A stretch of 64,000 nucleotides of DNA. Source: JBCCOW01 sp038749105. Lineage in GTDB: Bacteria; Planctomycetota; Phycisphaerae; Phycisphaerales; Phycisphaeraceae. Both the position numbers and the translations under genes were made by a program. The DNA lies in NCBI GenBank assembly GCA_038749105.1, contig JBCDIM010000014.1, forward strand, positions 11,101 through 75,100, given 5' to 3'. Positions 24,069 to 33,342 of this stretch are shown here, one piece after another; positions within the stretch are counted from its first letter, which is position 1; each line of letters begins with the position of its first letter. Under the pieces are notes generated by a model. That model saw nothing but the letters and a program-made list of their open reading frames with translations. It did not search any database and was not told the DNA's origin.

Positions 24069-25019
24069 TCACGACGCCAACGCCGCAAGGCCTTCACTGA
24101 ACGCGCTCGGCAGCGGACTCACCGCCTCGACACCGTCAATCACCAACCGCGCCGCGTGCAGCATCAGGCGACCGACCCGCGGGTCTTTGCCGCCGTAGTC
24201 CGCATCACCCAAAACCGGATGACCCAGGTGTGCGAAGGTCGCCCGCACCTGATGCAGGAACCCTGTCTGCAGGTCCACCTCGATCACCGTCGCATCGCCG
24301 AGCGGTTCAATCACCCGGTACCCCAGCCGACACCTCCGCCCCCGCGGGTCGTCGGCTGACACCACACCCACCCGCGCCGGCCGATGCTGGGTCACCGCCA
24401 ACGACAAGTCCACCGGCTCGAACCCCTCACCCGAAGCCACCAGCCGTCCCCGCACCACCGCCCGGTACCGTTTCTCCACCCGGTGCTCCGCGAACGCACC
24501 CCGCAGCCGCTCCCAAGCCCCCTGCTCCGTCGCCATAACCACACACCCCGACGTCGGAACGTCCAGCCGATGCACCACCCCCGACCGCAACCCCCCTTCC
24601 CCGACCCCCCTGCCGCCGCACGCCTCCATCACCTCCGGCCAACGCGTCACCAGCGTGTTCACCAGCGTCCCCGTCTCGCCACCCCGCAGCGGGTGCACCG
24701 GCGTCCCAACCCGCTTGTCCAACACGACCCACCCCGCCCCTTCCGCCAAGACCGCCTCGCCCCCATCGATCGCTCCCGGGCGATCCTCCTCCGCGTCCCC
24801 CCCAATCATGGCGACCTCAAACACCTCACCCGTCTCGACCGCTCGCCCCTTCATCCCCCCCACACACGCTCGTCCGTCCCGCAGAACCCGACCCTGCTCC
24901 AACAGCCGAACCACCCGACCTCGGCTCACGCCCAACGCCGAGGCCAGCCACACGTCCAACCGACCAGCGGCATCACCCGACCCCACCTCCAGCCGCTGCC
25001 AGACCCATGCGTCGTCCAC
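24069..25019 (-). CDS. RluA-family pseudouridine synthase
   Basis: The 316-residue protein isomerises uridine to pseudouridine in rRNA or tRNA. An S4 RNA-binding domain lies at about residues 18-70 (RLDVWLASALGVSRGRVVRLL). The catalytic domain has GVVHRLDVPTSGCVV with the catalytic Asp of HRLD, then EKRYRAVV, FLHQVRATFAHLGHPVLGD and LMLHAARL. It ends 3 bp from the phosphatase gene, tail to tail. RluC, RluD or a related subtype cannot be told from this view. Confidence 0.9.
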   Translation of the reverse strand: MDDAWVWQRLEVGSGDAAGRLDVWLASALGVSRGRVVRLLEQGRVLRDGRACVGGMKGRAVETGEVFEVAMIGGDAEEDRPGAIDGGEAVLAEGAGWVVLDKRVGTPVHPLRGGETGTLVNTLVTRWPEVMEACGGRGVGEGGLRSGVVHRLDVPTSGCVVMATEQGAWERLRGAFAEHRVEKRYRAVVRGRLVASGEGFEPVDLSLAVTQHRPARVGVVSADDPRGRRCRLGYRVIEPLGDATVIEVDLQTGFLHQVRATFAHLGHPVLGDADYGGKDPRVGRLMLHAARLVIDGVEAVSPLPSAFSEGLAALAS

Positions 25020-25216
25020 GCGAGGAGTCTAACCCCCGCCTAACCCTCACCACCGGCCCAACCCCATCCCGCCGACCCCCGCTTTCGCAGAACCCCCACC
25101 CGAATTAACCGATACTCACTGAAGAGGGTTACCGGTCGTTCCGCGCTCGCCCTCGGCCTGCCCTCTCACGGCAACCCGGCCCCACCGATCCCGCACCTCC
25201 CAGCCCCGCCGACCGC

Positions 25217-26209
25217 GTGTCCAACCCGACCGATCCAGCCCGACCCGCCGCCCCCCGGCCGACACCGTCGATCCTGACGACCGACCCGAGCGACCCGCCC
25301 AGCCGCGGCCGACTCCTGGTCCTCGCGGGGTTCTTGGGCCTGTTCGCCATCCTCGCCGGCTTCGACGCCTGGGCCGACATCGCCCACATCGCCATGGTCG
25401 ACGAGGAGGCCAGCCAGGTGTTCCTGACCCCGATCGTCCTGCTCTGGCTGCTCTGGGCCCGCAAACGCCGGCTGCTCCAGACCCCGCTTCGGCTCTCCGC
25501 CTGGGGCCTGCTCATCATCGCCGTTGGGGCTGCCCTCTCGATCTACGGCTACCACAGCCTGATGCAGGCCCTTTGGCACGGCGGGGCCGTCCTTGTCCTC
25601 ATCGGGGCCGTCTGGACCGCCCTGGGCTCGCAGATCATGCGGGTCGCCGCGCCCGCCCTGTTCGTCATGCTCTTCCTCGTTCCGGTGCCAGGGCTGATCC
25701 GCCAACGCATCGCCCTGCCCCTGCAGGACTGGACCGCCGCCGGGGCTGAGGTCGGGCTCCAACTCATCGGCATCAGCGTCGGCCGGGCGGGCAACGTCCT
25801 GATCTACAACGGCGAGCAGGTCGCCGTCGCCGAGGCCTGCAACGGCATGCGCATGGTCTTCGCGCTCATCCTCGTCGCCTACGCCTACGCCTTCGCCACA
25901 CCGCTCCGCGGGTGGACCCGCCTCGCCATCATCCTCCTGAGCCCTTTCGCTGCTGTGGTCTGCAACATCATCCGGCTCGTCCCCACCGTCTACATCTACG
26001 GCCATTACCGCGACACCCTCGCCAAGCCCTTCCACGACTACGCCGGCTGGGCCATGCTCGGGCTCGCCCTGGCCCTGCTCATCGGCATGGTCCACCTCCT
26101 GCGCTGGGCCCAGGTCCCCGTCATGCAGGACGACGCCGAACCCGACGCCAGCCCCTCCGCCAAGCCGCCGCCCTCACCACCCAACCCCACGGGGGCCTCC
26201 CTTGCCTAA
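25217..26209 (+). CDS. Exosortase/archaeosortase family protein
   Basis: A 330-residue polytopic membrane protein with about eight hydrophobic segments. The catalytic triad is visible: Cys208 in AEACNGMRM, Arg253 in NIIRLVPT and His273 in FHDYAGW. The spacing (45 and 20 residues) equals that in the exosortase at the left edge, but the sequences are otherwise far apart, so this is a second subtype. The start is a GTG at 25217. EpsI and a TPR protein follow in overlapping order, a typical exosortase cassette. The Pro/Ser-rich ends on both sides of the membrane core are low in complexity. Confidence 0.92.
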   Translation: MSNPTDPARPAAPRPTPSILTTDPSDPPSRGRLLVLAGFLGLFAILAGFDAWADIAHIAMVDEEASQVFLTPIVLLWLLWARKRRLLQTPLRLSAWGLLIIAVGAALSIYGYHSLMQALWHGGAVLVLIGAVWTALGSQIMRVAAPALFVMLFLVPVPGLIRQRIALPLQDWTAAGAEVGLQLIGISVGRAGNVLIYNGEQVAVAEACNGMRMVFALILVAYAYAFATPLRGWTRLAIILLSPFAAVVCNIIRLVPTVYIYGHYRDTLAKPFHDYAGWAMLGLALALLIGMVHLLRWAQVPVMQDDAEPDASPSAKPPPSPPNPTGASLA

Positions 26210-26924
26210 CCCCAACACCCCGCCAACCCCCCCCGGCCGCACCCGCGTCGCTTGGCTCACCGTCGCCGCCGCCGGCGTGCTGCTCGCCGGCTTCACCGCC
26301 GTCACCTGGGCACGCTCCAGCCCCGCCGACGCCGCCCCCTACCACGCCGCCGTGCTCCAGGCCGCCAACCGGCTACCCCTCGAAGTCGACGGCTGGCAGG
26401 GCCGAGACGCCCCCGTCCCCGACGCCGCCATCGACCTGCTCCAGCCCAACGCCATCGTCGCCCGACGCTTCGTCGACCCCGACTCCGGCGACGCCGTCGA
26501 CTTCCTCCTGGTCCACTGCAAAGACGCCCGCTCCATGGCCGGGCACTACCCCCCCATCTGCTACCCCCAGAACGGCTACACCCCCGAGTCCGACCAGACC
26601 CAGACCTGGACCCTCCGCGGCCAACCCATCACCGGCACCGCCTACACCTTCCTCATCGGCACCGGCAAGAACCAGGCCCGCTTCCACGTCGCCAACCTCC
26701 TGCTGCTGCCCGACGGCACCGTCGCCCGGACCATGGCCCAGATGCGCCGCGCCGCCGCCGACCCCGCCTGGCGACACTTCGGGGCCGGCCAGGTCCAGAT
26801 CCTCACCAGCGATGACCTGACGCCCGCTCGCCGCCACACCCTCATCGAGAAATTCCTCAACGCCAACGCCGACGCGATCCGCGCCATCCTCACCCCCACT
26901 GACCTCAACGCCACCCCCGGCTAA
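26202..26924 (+). CDS. epsI: EpsI family exosortase-associated protein (DUF3485)
   Basis: The 240-residue protein has one N-terminal membrane helix (VAWLTVAAAGVLLAGFTAV) and a periplasmic EpsI domain. The family motif is MAGHYPPICYPQNGY, with His115 and Cys120 at the same five-residue distance as in the fused EpsI part of the left-edge exosortase. EpsI accompanies exosortases; its exact role is unknown. The best start is a TTG at 26202 that overlaps the exosortase stop by 8 bp. No ATG lies near the start. Confidence 0.88.
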   Translation: MPNPNTPPTPPGRTRVAWLTVAAAGVLLAGFTAVTWARSSPADAAPYHAAVLQAANRLPLEVDGWQGRDAPVPDAAIDLLQPNAIVARRFVDPDSGDAVDFLLVHCKDARSMAGHYPPICYPQNGYTPESDQTQTWTLRGQPITGTAYTFLIGTGKNQARFHVANLLLLPDGTVARTMAQMRRAAADPAWRHFGAGQVQILTSDDLTPARRHTLIEKFLNANADAIRAILTPTDLNATPG

Positions 26925-26945
26925 CCCGCAAACCCCACCACCGCC

Positions 26946-29900
26946 ATGCCTGTCCCAACCGACCCCGCACTCCGCCGCAAGCGCCTCCTGATCATCGCCT
27001 CGGTTGTCATCGTGATCGCCGCAGGCTCTGTTGCGCTCTACGGCTTCCAGACCCACCGACAGAACCTGCAGCTCGCCGACGCCAAGACCCAGGCCCTCGA
27101 CGCCTTCCGTGCCGGCGACTACCAACGCGTTGAAGAGATCCTCACCGACAAGATCGACCGCTTCCAGGACGACCCCAACACCCTCTTCACCTACGCCCAA
27201 GCCCGACGGCTCGGCCCGAACCCCGACGTCGATGACCAACGCGCATGGATCACCTCCGTCGAACGCGTCCTCACGCTCCAGCCCGACCACGCCCAGGCCG
27301 GCCGAGCCATCCTCCCGCTCTACATCGGCCGTGACCGCGGCCCCGACCACCGCCGCGCCCTCACCCTCACCGAACGCCTGCTCAAACAGACCCCCGACGA
27401 CCCAGAGATCCTCAAGCACCGCGCCGATGCGCTCCGGCTGCTCAAGCGGTTCGACGAAGCCTACGAAACCGCCCAACGCCTCCTGGAGATCGACCCCAAC
27501 GCCTTCAACCACTACCGCCTCGCCCTCGACCTGATGCAGCAACGCGGTGCCCAGCCCGCCGACCTCGTCGCCCAGGCCAAAGCCTGGCAGGCCCAGTACC
27601 CCGACAATCCGCTGCCGACCCTCGCGCTCACCCTCGCCCACCGCGTCGATCGCGACCTCCCCAACGCCCTGGCGACCCTTGAGACCGTCGCCAACGGGCC
27701 CCAGACCGACTTCGAGCTCATCCGCACCGTCGCCAATTTCTACGACCTGCTCGGGCAGCACACCGCCGCGGTCAACCACCTGATCCAGCACCTCCCCGAC
27801 GACGCCACCGACGCCCAGCGTGCCGCCGTCGCCGCCCGCCTCTTCAATGCCGAGCGCTACCGCGACGTCCTCAGCATCCTGCAGCCCATCGACCGCTCCA
27901 ACGCCGAGCCCCTGCTCCTGGCCTGGCACGCCACCGCCAACCTCAAAATGGGCAACCGCGACGCCGCCCTCCGCGACCTCGCCGACCTCCAAGCCTTCCA
28001 GACCAACGACTTTGCCAAGTCCTATTACGAGGTCCTCAGCGCCGAGCTCGCGCAGCCCGCCGACCTCCCCCGCCTCCTCGAGGCCGCCGAACGCGCCGCC
28101 ACCCGCTTCTCCGAGCGCCCCGAATTCCACCACTGGCTCGCCCTCGCCTACACCCGCGCCGGCAACACCCCCGCCGCCCTTTACCAGACCGAAGTCGCCA
28201 TCAAATCCAATAACCGATGGGCTGAGCCCTACGGCCTCCGTGCCCAGCTGCTCCTCAATCAAGGCAACCCCGAAGAGGCCGCCCGCTCCGCCTCGGCCGC
28301 TTACCAGCTCACCGGCAACGTCCGCTACGGGCTCCTGCTCTCCCGCGCCCAGACCCAGCTCATCACCCCGCAGGACAACCCCGCCACCGACCGCCTCCTC
28401 AGCCAGCTCGACACCCTGATCACCGCCCTGCCCGACGCCTCCGCCCCGTTGCTGCTCAAGCTCGAAACCCTCGCACGCGCCAACCGAACCAACCAGGCCA
28501 ACGCGTTCATCCAGACCCTTCTCGCCCGCCAACCCACGCTGCCCGACACCGTCCTCGCCGGGCTCTCCCGCCTCGCCCAAGACTATCAACTCGCCGCCGC
28601 ACCCAGCATCAATGCAAAGCTCCTCGACCCGCAGCGGACCTCCCCCGAGGCCGCGGTCCTTCAGGCCCAGCAGGCCTTTGATGCCGGCCAACCCGACCGC
28701 GGACTGGAAGTCCTCGAAGACGCCCGGCGTGCCGCAACGGCCGCCGGCAACCTTCAAGACCGTCTCCAGCTCGATGCCGTCTACGCCGGCTACCTCGAAT
28801 CCCTCGGCCAAGACCAGGCCGCGGCCGCCGCGTGGATCGGCTTTGCCGACGCCGCACCCAACCAGGCCCAGCCCACCCGCCTCGCCCTCCAGTCCGCGGC
28901 CGTCCGCGCCGACCGCCCCGCCACCGACCGCCTGATCAAACGCCTGCAGAAGCTCGCGGGCGACACACAGCCCGATTGGCGCATCGCCCGCGCCCGCTTC
29001 CTCCTGACCAGCGCCGACCCCGTCGCCGCCGCGCCCCAGGCGATCGACGTGCTCACCCCGGCCACCCGTGACCACCCGTCGAACCCCATGCCGTTCTTGC
29101 TGCTCGCCGAGGCCCACCACGCCCTGGGCGACACCGAGCAGTCCATCGCGGCGCTCCGCCAGGGCCTGGCGGTCGATAACGATGCCGCCCGCACCGGACG
29201 CACCCAGATCCGCCTCGCCAAGCTGCTGCTCGACCAGCGCGCCTTCCGCGCCGCCACCCAGCAGATCAACGACGCGCTCCGCAACCGCGAACTCCCCCGC
29301 GACCTCCGCGCCCAGGCCGCCCGCATGCTCGTGCTCCTCGGCGAGTTCCAACGCCCCCGCGACATCCTCCAGCAGCTCAACCAGGAACAACCGCTGGCCC
29401 GTGAACAGCTGCTCTGGCTCATCACGCTCTACAGCCAGCTCAACGAGCACGACCGCGCCGACCGCCTGCTCATCGCCCTGCTCGCGGACAACCCGTCCCC
29501 CGAGGCCATCGTCATCGCCGCGACCGCCTACAACCGGGCCGGCCAGCCCAGCCGCGCCGCCGCCGCCCTCGACCAGCTCAAGGGCACCGACCTTCCTCTC
29601 GACGAACAGCACGCCGCCTGGGCCAACCACCACGCCCAGCTGGGCCAAGCCGACCAGGCCATCGACCGCTACCGCAGCGCCGTCCAGAGCAACCCGAGCC
29701 AGCGCGATCACCACGCGGATTTAGCGCGCTACCTTCTGCTCGTGGGGCGGGTCGACCCCGCCATCACCGCCGCCCGCGACGCCATCCAGACCCTGGGGGC
29801 CGCGCCCGCTTTCCAGCTCCTGATCGACCACGCAGACCTGCTCCGGGCCCAACGCGACAACGCCGAGCTCCGCACCCTCGCCGCTTCGGCGCTCAAGTCC

Positions 29901-31130
29901 CCCCAGTTCGCCGGCTCGTCCCGCCAAGCCCTCCAGACCGTTCAACGCCACGCCACCAACACGGCCAACGGCGACCCCACCCGCCTTGCCGACGAGCTCG
30001 CCACCCTCGCCCGCCAGGAGCCCGCCAACGCCGCGCTCGGCACCTTCGCTGCCGCCGTCCGCTACCGTGTCGGCCTCTTCAAGCTCGCCCAGCCCGACGA
30101 CGCCTCCCGTGCCCAGGGCCAGAACCTCGTCGAAGAGGCCGCCGACGCCGCCTCCAACCTCATGTACAGCTTCCCCGGCGAGGCCGCCGCCGCTCGCATC
30201 GCCACCCGCGCCTACGCCACCGTCCGCGACTGGAGCAAGTCCCTCTCCGCGGCCACCATCTGGTCCAACCGGGCCCCCCACCAGGCCCCGGCCGCCGACC
30301 TCGCCATCGCCCGTGCCCAGCGCAGCCGAGGCAACCCCGCCGCGGCCCTCCGCACCCTCCGGCGTTACCGCCCCGCCATCGAAGCCGGCGACCCCCGCGT
30401 CATCGAGTTCGCCGCCGAGTATGCCCTCGCGCTCATCCAGAGCCGGGCCACCCCCAACGCCCGCAGCCTGCTGCTGCCCCACCTCAGCCAGCCCGCCTAC
30501 CGCGCCGTCTGGCTCCGCCTCGCCTCCGACCGCTCCTTCCCCGCGGCCACCGCCCAAGACTGGCTCGACACCGTCGCCGAACATGTCGACCCGGTCGACT
30601 CCCGCGAGCAGTACCAGCTGGCCTACGGCTACTGGTTCACCGCCAATCGTGCGTTCTCCCAGCCCCTGCTCGACAAGGCCCGCAAGCACGCCAACTTCGC
30701 CACCGCCGTGCCCAACGCCAACGCCCTGGCTTGGGCGCTCCGCGGCGAGATCGCTCTGGCCTCCCAAGACTTTGCCGATGCCGAAACCGCCTACCGCAAC
30801 GCCCTGGAGTCCCAGGACAGCCCCGGGCTCCGCAACAACCTCGCCATGGCCCTGATCAGCCAGGACCGCCAGCTCGAGGAGGCGATCGCCCTCTCCCGGC
30901 AGGCCGTCGACGCCACCCCCAACAGCGCCAACTTCCTGGACACCCTCGCCCAGGCCCACGCCGCGGCCGGGCAGCTCCCCCAGGCGATCGAAGCCATGCA
31001 ACGCGCCACCGAACTGGCCCCCACCGAGCCGATCTACCTCCGCCGCCTCGCCGACTACCTCGAGAAGGCCGGCGAAAACGATCGGGCCGGCGAAGTCCGC
31101 GACAAGCTCACCGCCTTCGACCGACCGTAG
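26946..31130 (+). CDS. Large TPR protein of the exosortase cassette (PrsT-like)
   Basis: A 1394-residue protein with a short cytoplasmic start, one membrane helix (LLIIASVVIVIAAGSVALYG, about residues 14-33), and then more than 1300 residues of tetratricopeptide-type helical repeats to the end. Clear repeats include ALYQTEVAIKSNNRWAEPYG and AIEAMQRATELAPTEPIYLR. Large TPR proteins (PrsT type) commonly accompany exosortase and exopolysaccharide genes and are thought to scaffold export. Unlike PrsT it is not a lipoprotein. It begins 21 bp after epsI. The antisense strand is open over long stretches here, but that is a consequence of the biased codon use. Confidence 0.85.
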   Translation: MPVPTDPALRRKRLLIIASVVIVIAAGSVALYGFQTHRQNLQLADAKTQALDAFRAGDYQRVEEILTDKIDRFQDDPNTLFTYAQARRLGPNPDVDDQRAWITSVERVLTLQPDHAQAGRAILPLYIGRDRGPDHRRALTLTERLLKQTPDDPEILKHRADALRLLKRFDEAYETAQRLLEIDPNAFNHYRLALDLMQQRGAQPADLVAQAKAWQAQYPDNPLPTLALTLAHRVDRDLPNALATLETVANGPQTDFELIRTVANFYDLLGQHTAAVNHLIQHLPDDATDAQRAAVAARLFNAERYRDVLSILQPIDRSNAEPLLLAWHATANLKMGNRDAALRDLADLQAFQTNDFAKSYYEVLSAELAQPADLPRLLEAAERAATRFSERPEFHHWLALAYTRAGNTPAALYQTEVAIKSNNRWAEPYGLRAQLLLNQGNPEEAARSASAAYQLTGNVRYGLLLSRAQTQLITPQDNPATDRLLSQLDTLITALPDASAPLLLKLETLARANRTNQANAFIQTLLARQPTLPDTVLAGLSRLAQDYQLAAAPSINAKLLDPQRTSPEAAVLQAQQAFDAGQPDRGLEVLEDARRAATAAGNLQDRLQLDAVYAGYLESLGQDQAAAAAWIGFADAAPNQAQPTRLALQSAAVRADRPATDRLIKRLQKLAGDTQPDWRIARARFLLTSADPVAAAPQAIDVLTPATRDHPSNPMPFLLLAEAHHALGDTEQSIAALRQGLAVDNDAARTGRTQIRLAKLLLDQRAFRAATQQINDALRNRELPRDLRAQAARMLVLLGEFQRPRDILQQLNQEQPLAREQLLWLITLYSQLNEHDRADRLLIALLADNPSPEAIVIAATAYNRAGQPSRAAAALDQLKGTDLPLDEQHAAWANHHAQLGQADQAIDRYRSAVQSNPSQRDHHADLARYLLLVGRVDPAITAARDAIQTLGAAPAFQLLIDHADLLRAQRDNAELRTLAASALKSPQFAGSSRQALQTVQRHATNTANGDPTRLADELATLARQEPANAALGTFAAAVRYRVGLFKLAQPDDASRAQGQNLVEEAADAASNLMYSFPGEAAAARIATRAYATVRDWSKSLSAATIWSNRAPHQAPAADLAIARAQRSRGNPAAALRTLRRYRPAIEAGDPRVIEFAAEYALALIQSRATPNARSLLLPHLSQPAYRAVWLRLASDRSFPAATAQDWLDTVAEHVDPVDSREQYQLAYGYWFTANRAFSQPLLDKARKHANFATAVPNANALAWALRGEIALASQDFADAETAYRNALESQDSPGLRNNLAMALISQDRQLEEAIALSRQAVDATPNSANFLDTLAQAHAAAGQLPQAIEAMQRATELAPTEPIYLRRLADYLEKAGENDRAGEVRDKLTAFDRP

Positions 31131-31298
31131 CCACCCCAGTCCGGATAACGACCAATATCCTTGCAGCGCGAGGCCCGATGGCCCCGGATGCTGCCATCTG
31201 GCCCACACTGCGATCACTTCCCTTGCCGCTGTTTTGCCCTCCCGATACGATATGGATCTCTTTCAAACGCAGTCCGTCTCTCCCCGGAGCCCCGATCC

Positions 31299-32237
31299 AT
31301 GGCGAAAATGTTCTACACCCTCGAGGAAGCCGCCGAAAAGCTCGGCATCGACGAGCAGACGGTGAAAGACATGGCCGGCCGGGGTGAGCTCCAGCAGTTC
31401 CGGGACCGTGACAAGCTGATGTTCAAGCGTGACCAGATCGACGCCAAGGCCGCCGACTCGAACGCCGACACCGTCTCTGCCGAGGCCTCCGCCGCGGACT
31501 TGACCCTCGACGAGTCGGGCACCATCGCCCTGGCCGACTCCGGCGAAGCCGACGTGATCAGCCTCGCCGAAGACACCGCCGCGGGCACCGGGTCGTTCAA
31601 CCTCGAAGACTCCCGCGAAGCCACCGGCGTCTCCGTCTTCGAGGCCGGCGAGATCGAGCCCGCCGACCCCATGGCCCAGACCCAGGTCACCGAGCCCATG
31701 ATCGACGACGAGGACCTCGCTCTCGAGTCTGTCGGCTCGGGCTCCGGCCTCCTCGACCTCACCCGCGAGTCGGACGACACGTCCCTCGGGGCCGAGCTGC
31801 TCGACGACATCTACACCGGCTCCGACACCGGCTCCGACATCAAGATGGACTCCGCTGTCGGCTCGTCGGGCGTCTTCGACTCCGCGGTCAACCTCGAGAC
31901 CGCCGAGTCCAGCATCGGGTCGCTCGACACGATTTCAGAAGCCGACGCCCCCGCCGTCCTTGAGACCCCCAGCGCCCCGGTGCAGTACATGGCCGAGCCC
32001 TACGACGGGGCCGGCTCGGGCTTCTCCGCCGGGATGCTCCTGGGCTGCACCCTCGCCCTCGTCGCCGGGCTCATCGTGATGGTCGCCGCCATCGTCGGTG
32101 TCCCGAGCAAGGTCGAGACGCTGCTGATCTCGACCCCCGGCGACTTCGCCATGGTCGCCTACGCCTTCGGCGGGCTGCTGGTCGCCAGCGTGATCTTCGG
32201 CGTCGTCGGGCTCGCCCTCGGCAAAGCCACCGGCTAA
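31299..32237 (+). CDS. Helix-turn-helix (excisionase/MerR-type) protein with acidic linker and two membrane helices
   Basis: The 312-residue protein starts with an excisionase-like winged helix (YTLEEAAEKLGIDEQTVKDM followed by AGRGELQQFRDRDKLMFKRDQID). About 170 residues rich in Ser, Asp and Glu follow, with no apparent fold. Two membrane helices close the protein, near CTLALVAGLIVMVAAIVGV and GGLLVASVIFGVVGLALG. The start at 31299 is chosen because the domain begins there. A DNA-binding-type fold tethered to the membrane by an acidic linker is unusual. In planctomycetes such domains may act in protein contacts rather than on DNA. The function is unknown. Confidence 0.75.
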   Translation: MAKMFYTLEEAAEKLGIDEQTVKDMAGRGELQQFRDRDKLMFKRDQIDAKAADSNADTVSAEASAADLTLDESGTIALADSGEADVISLAEDTAAGTGSFNLEDSREATGVSVFEAGEIEPADPMAQTQVTEPMIDDEDLALESVGSGSGLLDLTRESDDTSLGAELLDDIYTGSDTGSDIKMDSAVGSSGVFDSAVNLETAESSIGSLDTISEADAPAVLETPSAPVQYMAEPYDGAGSGFSAGMLLGCTLALVAGLIVMVAAIVGVPSKVETLLISTPGDFAMVAYAFGGLLVASVIFGVVGLALGKATG

Positions 32238-32269
32238 CACCCCAACTCCATAACCCCAACCCAAGGCCA

Positions 32270-32285
32270 TCCTGCTCCGGCAGGA
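32270..32285 (+). terminator. Short hairpin behind the helix-turn-helix gene
   Basis: TCCTGC and GCAGGA form a 6-bp stem 30 bp after the stop codon. It has no clean T-run and is only a weak terminator candidate. Confidence 0.3.
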
Positions 32286-32310
32286 CGGTTCACCCCGTAC
32301 ACTCCCGTTG

Positions 32311-33177
32311 ATGCTCAGCCCCGACGCCAAGCCCGAATGGCTCACCCTCCTCGCGATCGGGGCGATCCTCACCGTCACCGCCGCCCTGCTCTGGTGGCCC
32401 GCCGCGATCATCATCGCGCTGCTCGCCGCCGCCGCCATCCTCTTCTACCGCGACCCCGACCGACGCATCCCCACCGCCCGCCACGCCATGGTCGCCCCCG
32501 CCGACGGCCGCATCTCCTCGATCCACCGCGTCGAGCACTATGCCCCCTTCAACCAGCCCGCCACCTGCATCCGCATCTTCCTCTCGGTCCTCGACGTCCA
32601 CGTCAACCGCTGCCCCTGCCACTGCCGCGTCGCCGAGATCACCCACACCGCCGGCAAGCACGGCAACGCCCTGAACCCCCAGTCCGCCGAGGACAACGAG
32701 TCCCGGCTGCTGCTGCTCGAACACCCCATCCGCGACCAGCCCCTCGCCGCTGTCCGCCTCGTGGCCGGCCTCATCGCCCGCACCATCCACACCTCTGTCG
32801 AGCCCGCCCGCATCCTCCAACGCGGCCAACGCATCGGCGTGATCAAGCTCGGGTCCACCGCCGAGCTGTACATCCCCGACGACCTCAAGCCCGAGGTCAA
32901 GGTTGTCCAGGGCGAGAAGGTCCGCGCGGCCGAGACCATCCTTGTCGCCTACACGCCCCGTGAGGTGGAGGCTACCGATTCCGCTGAGCCGTCTGAGCCC
33001 ACAGAGGCCAAAGCGGACACCCCCGCCCAGCCTCCAGCAGAATCCGAGGCCGAGGCCGAGGTCTCCGCGGACACGCCCGACGCCAAGCCGACCGTCGAGC
33101 CCGTGACGAAGACCGGGCCGCTCTTCGAGCACCCCCTCTCGCCCTCGGCCAAGAAGAAGACCTCCGAGGCCTCGTAG
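32311..33177 (+). CDS. psd: Phosphatidylserine decarboxylase (archaeal-type, short form) with acidic tail
   Basis: A 288-residue proenzyme that decarboxylates phosphatidylserine to phosphatidylethanolamine at the inner membrane. It has two N-terminal membrane segments, then FYRDPDRRIP, APADGRISSI, FLSVLDVHVNRCP and the self-cleavage site KLGST, where Ser182 becomes the pyruvoyl group. About 75 residues beyond the usual end form a tail rich in Glu, Ala, Pro and Thr, unlike other members of this short family (about 215 residues). No pssA is adjacent. The ATG at 32311 follows a TTG. Confidence 0.9.
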   Translation: MLSPDAKPEWLTLLAIGAILTVTAALLWWPAAIIIALLAAAAILFYRDPDRRIPTARHAMVAPADGRISSIHRVEHYAPFNQPATCIRIFLSVLDVHVNRCPCHCRVAEITHTAGKHGNALNPQSAEDNESRLLLLEHPIRDQPLAAVRLVAGLIARTIHTSVEPARILQRGQRIGVIKLGSTAELYIPDDLKPEVKVVQGEKVRAAETILVAYTPREVEATDSAEPSEPTEAKADTPAQPPAESEAEAEVSADTPDAKPTVEPVTKTGPLFEHPLSPSAKKKTSEAS

Positions 33178-33191
33178 ATCAACGCCACCCC

Positions 33192-33256
33192 GTGTAGCGG
33201 GAGGCGCAGAGCGTCCTGCTCTGCGCACGCGGGTACCTGCGGTGCTCCCGCTACAC
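33192..33256. repeat. Nested inverted repeat
   Basis: The outer arms GTGTAGCGGGAG (33192-33203) and CTCCCGCTACAC (33245-33256) are exact 12-bp complements. Inside them GCGCAGAG (33204-33211) and CTCTGCGC (33219-33226) form a second perfect stem. There is no T-run, so it looks like a dispersed palindromic element. A related start, GTGTAGCGAGAGG, occurs at 45523. Confidence 0.75.
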
Positions 33257-33286
33257 ACGCACTGCTACACACGATTAGCCAGCAAA

Positions 33287-33314
33287 AAACCCACGGACGC
33301 GCGTCCGTGGGTTT
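33287..33314. terminator. Bidirectional terminator between psd and gap
   Basis: AAACCCACGGACGC and its exact reverse complement form a perfect 28-bp palindrome between two convergent genes. The A-run before it gives a T-run for minus-strand transcripts (gap); GGGTTT closes the plus direction. Confidence 0.85.
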
Positions 33315-33342
33315 CGAGGTTCGGTTGAGTGGTGCGGGCGGA

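Noticed and set aside
26373..31217. Very long open frames on the minus strand opposite the TPR gene (1113 and 498 codons).
   Set aside because: They are mirror images of the GC-biased TPR coding sequence, are Gly/Val/Glu-rich with no recognisable domain, and the TPR frame has clear repeats and operon context.
33192..33256. Nested inverted repeat as the psd terminator.
   Set aside because: It has no T-run, and a better bidirectional terminator follows at 33287-33314.
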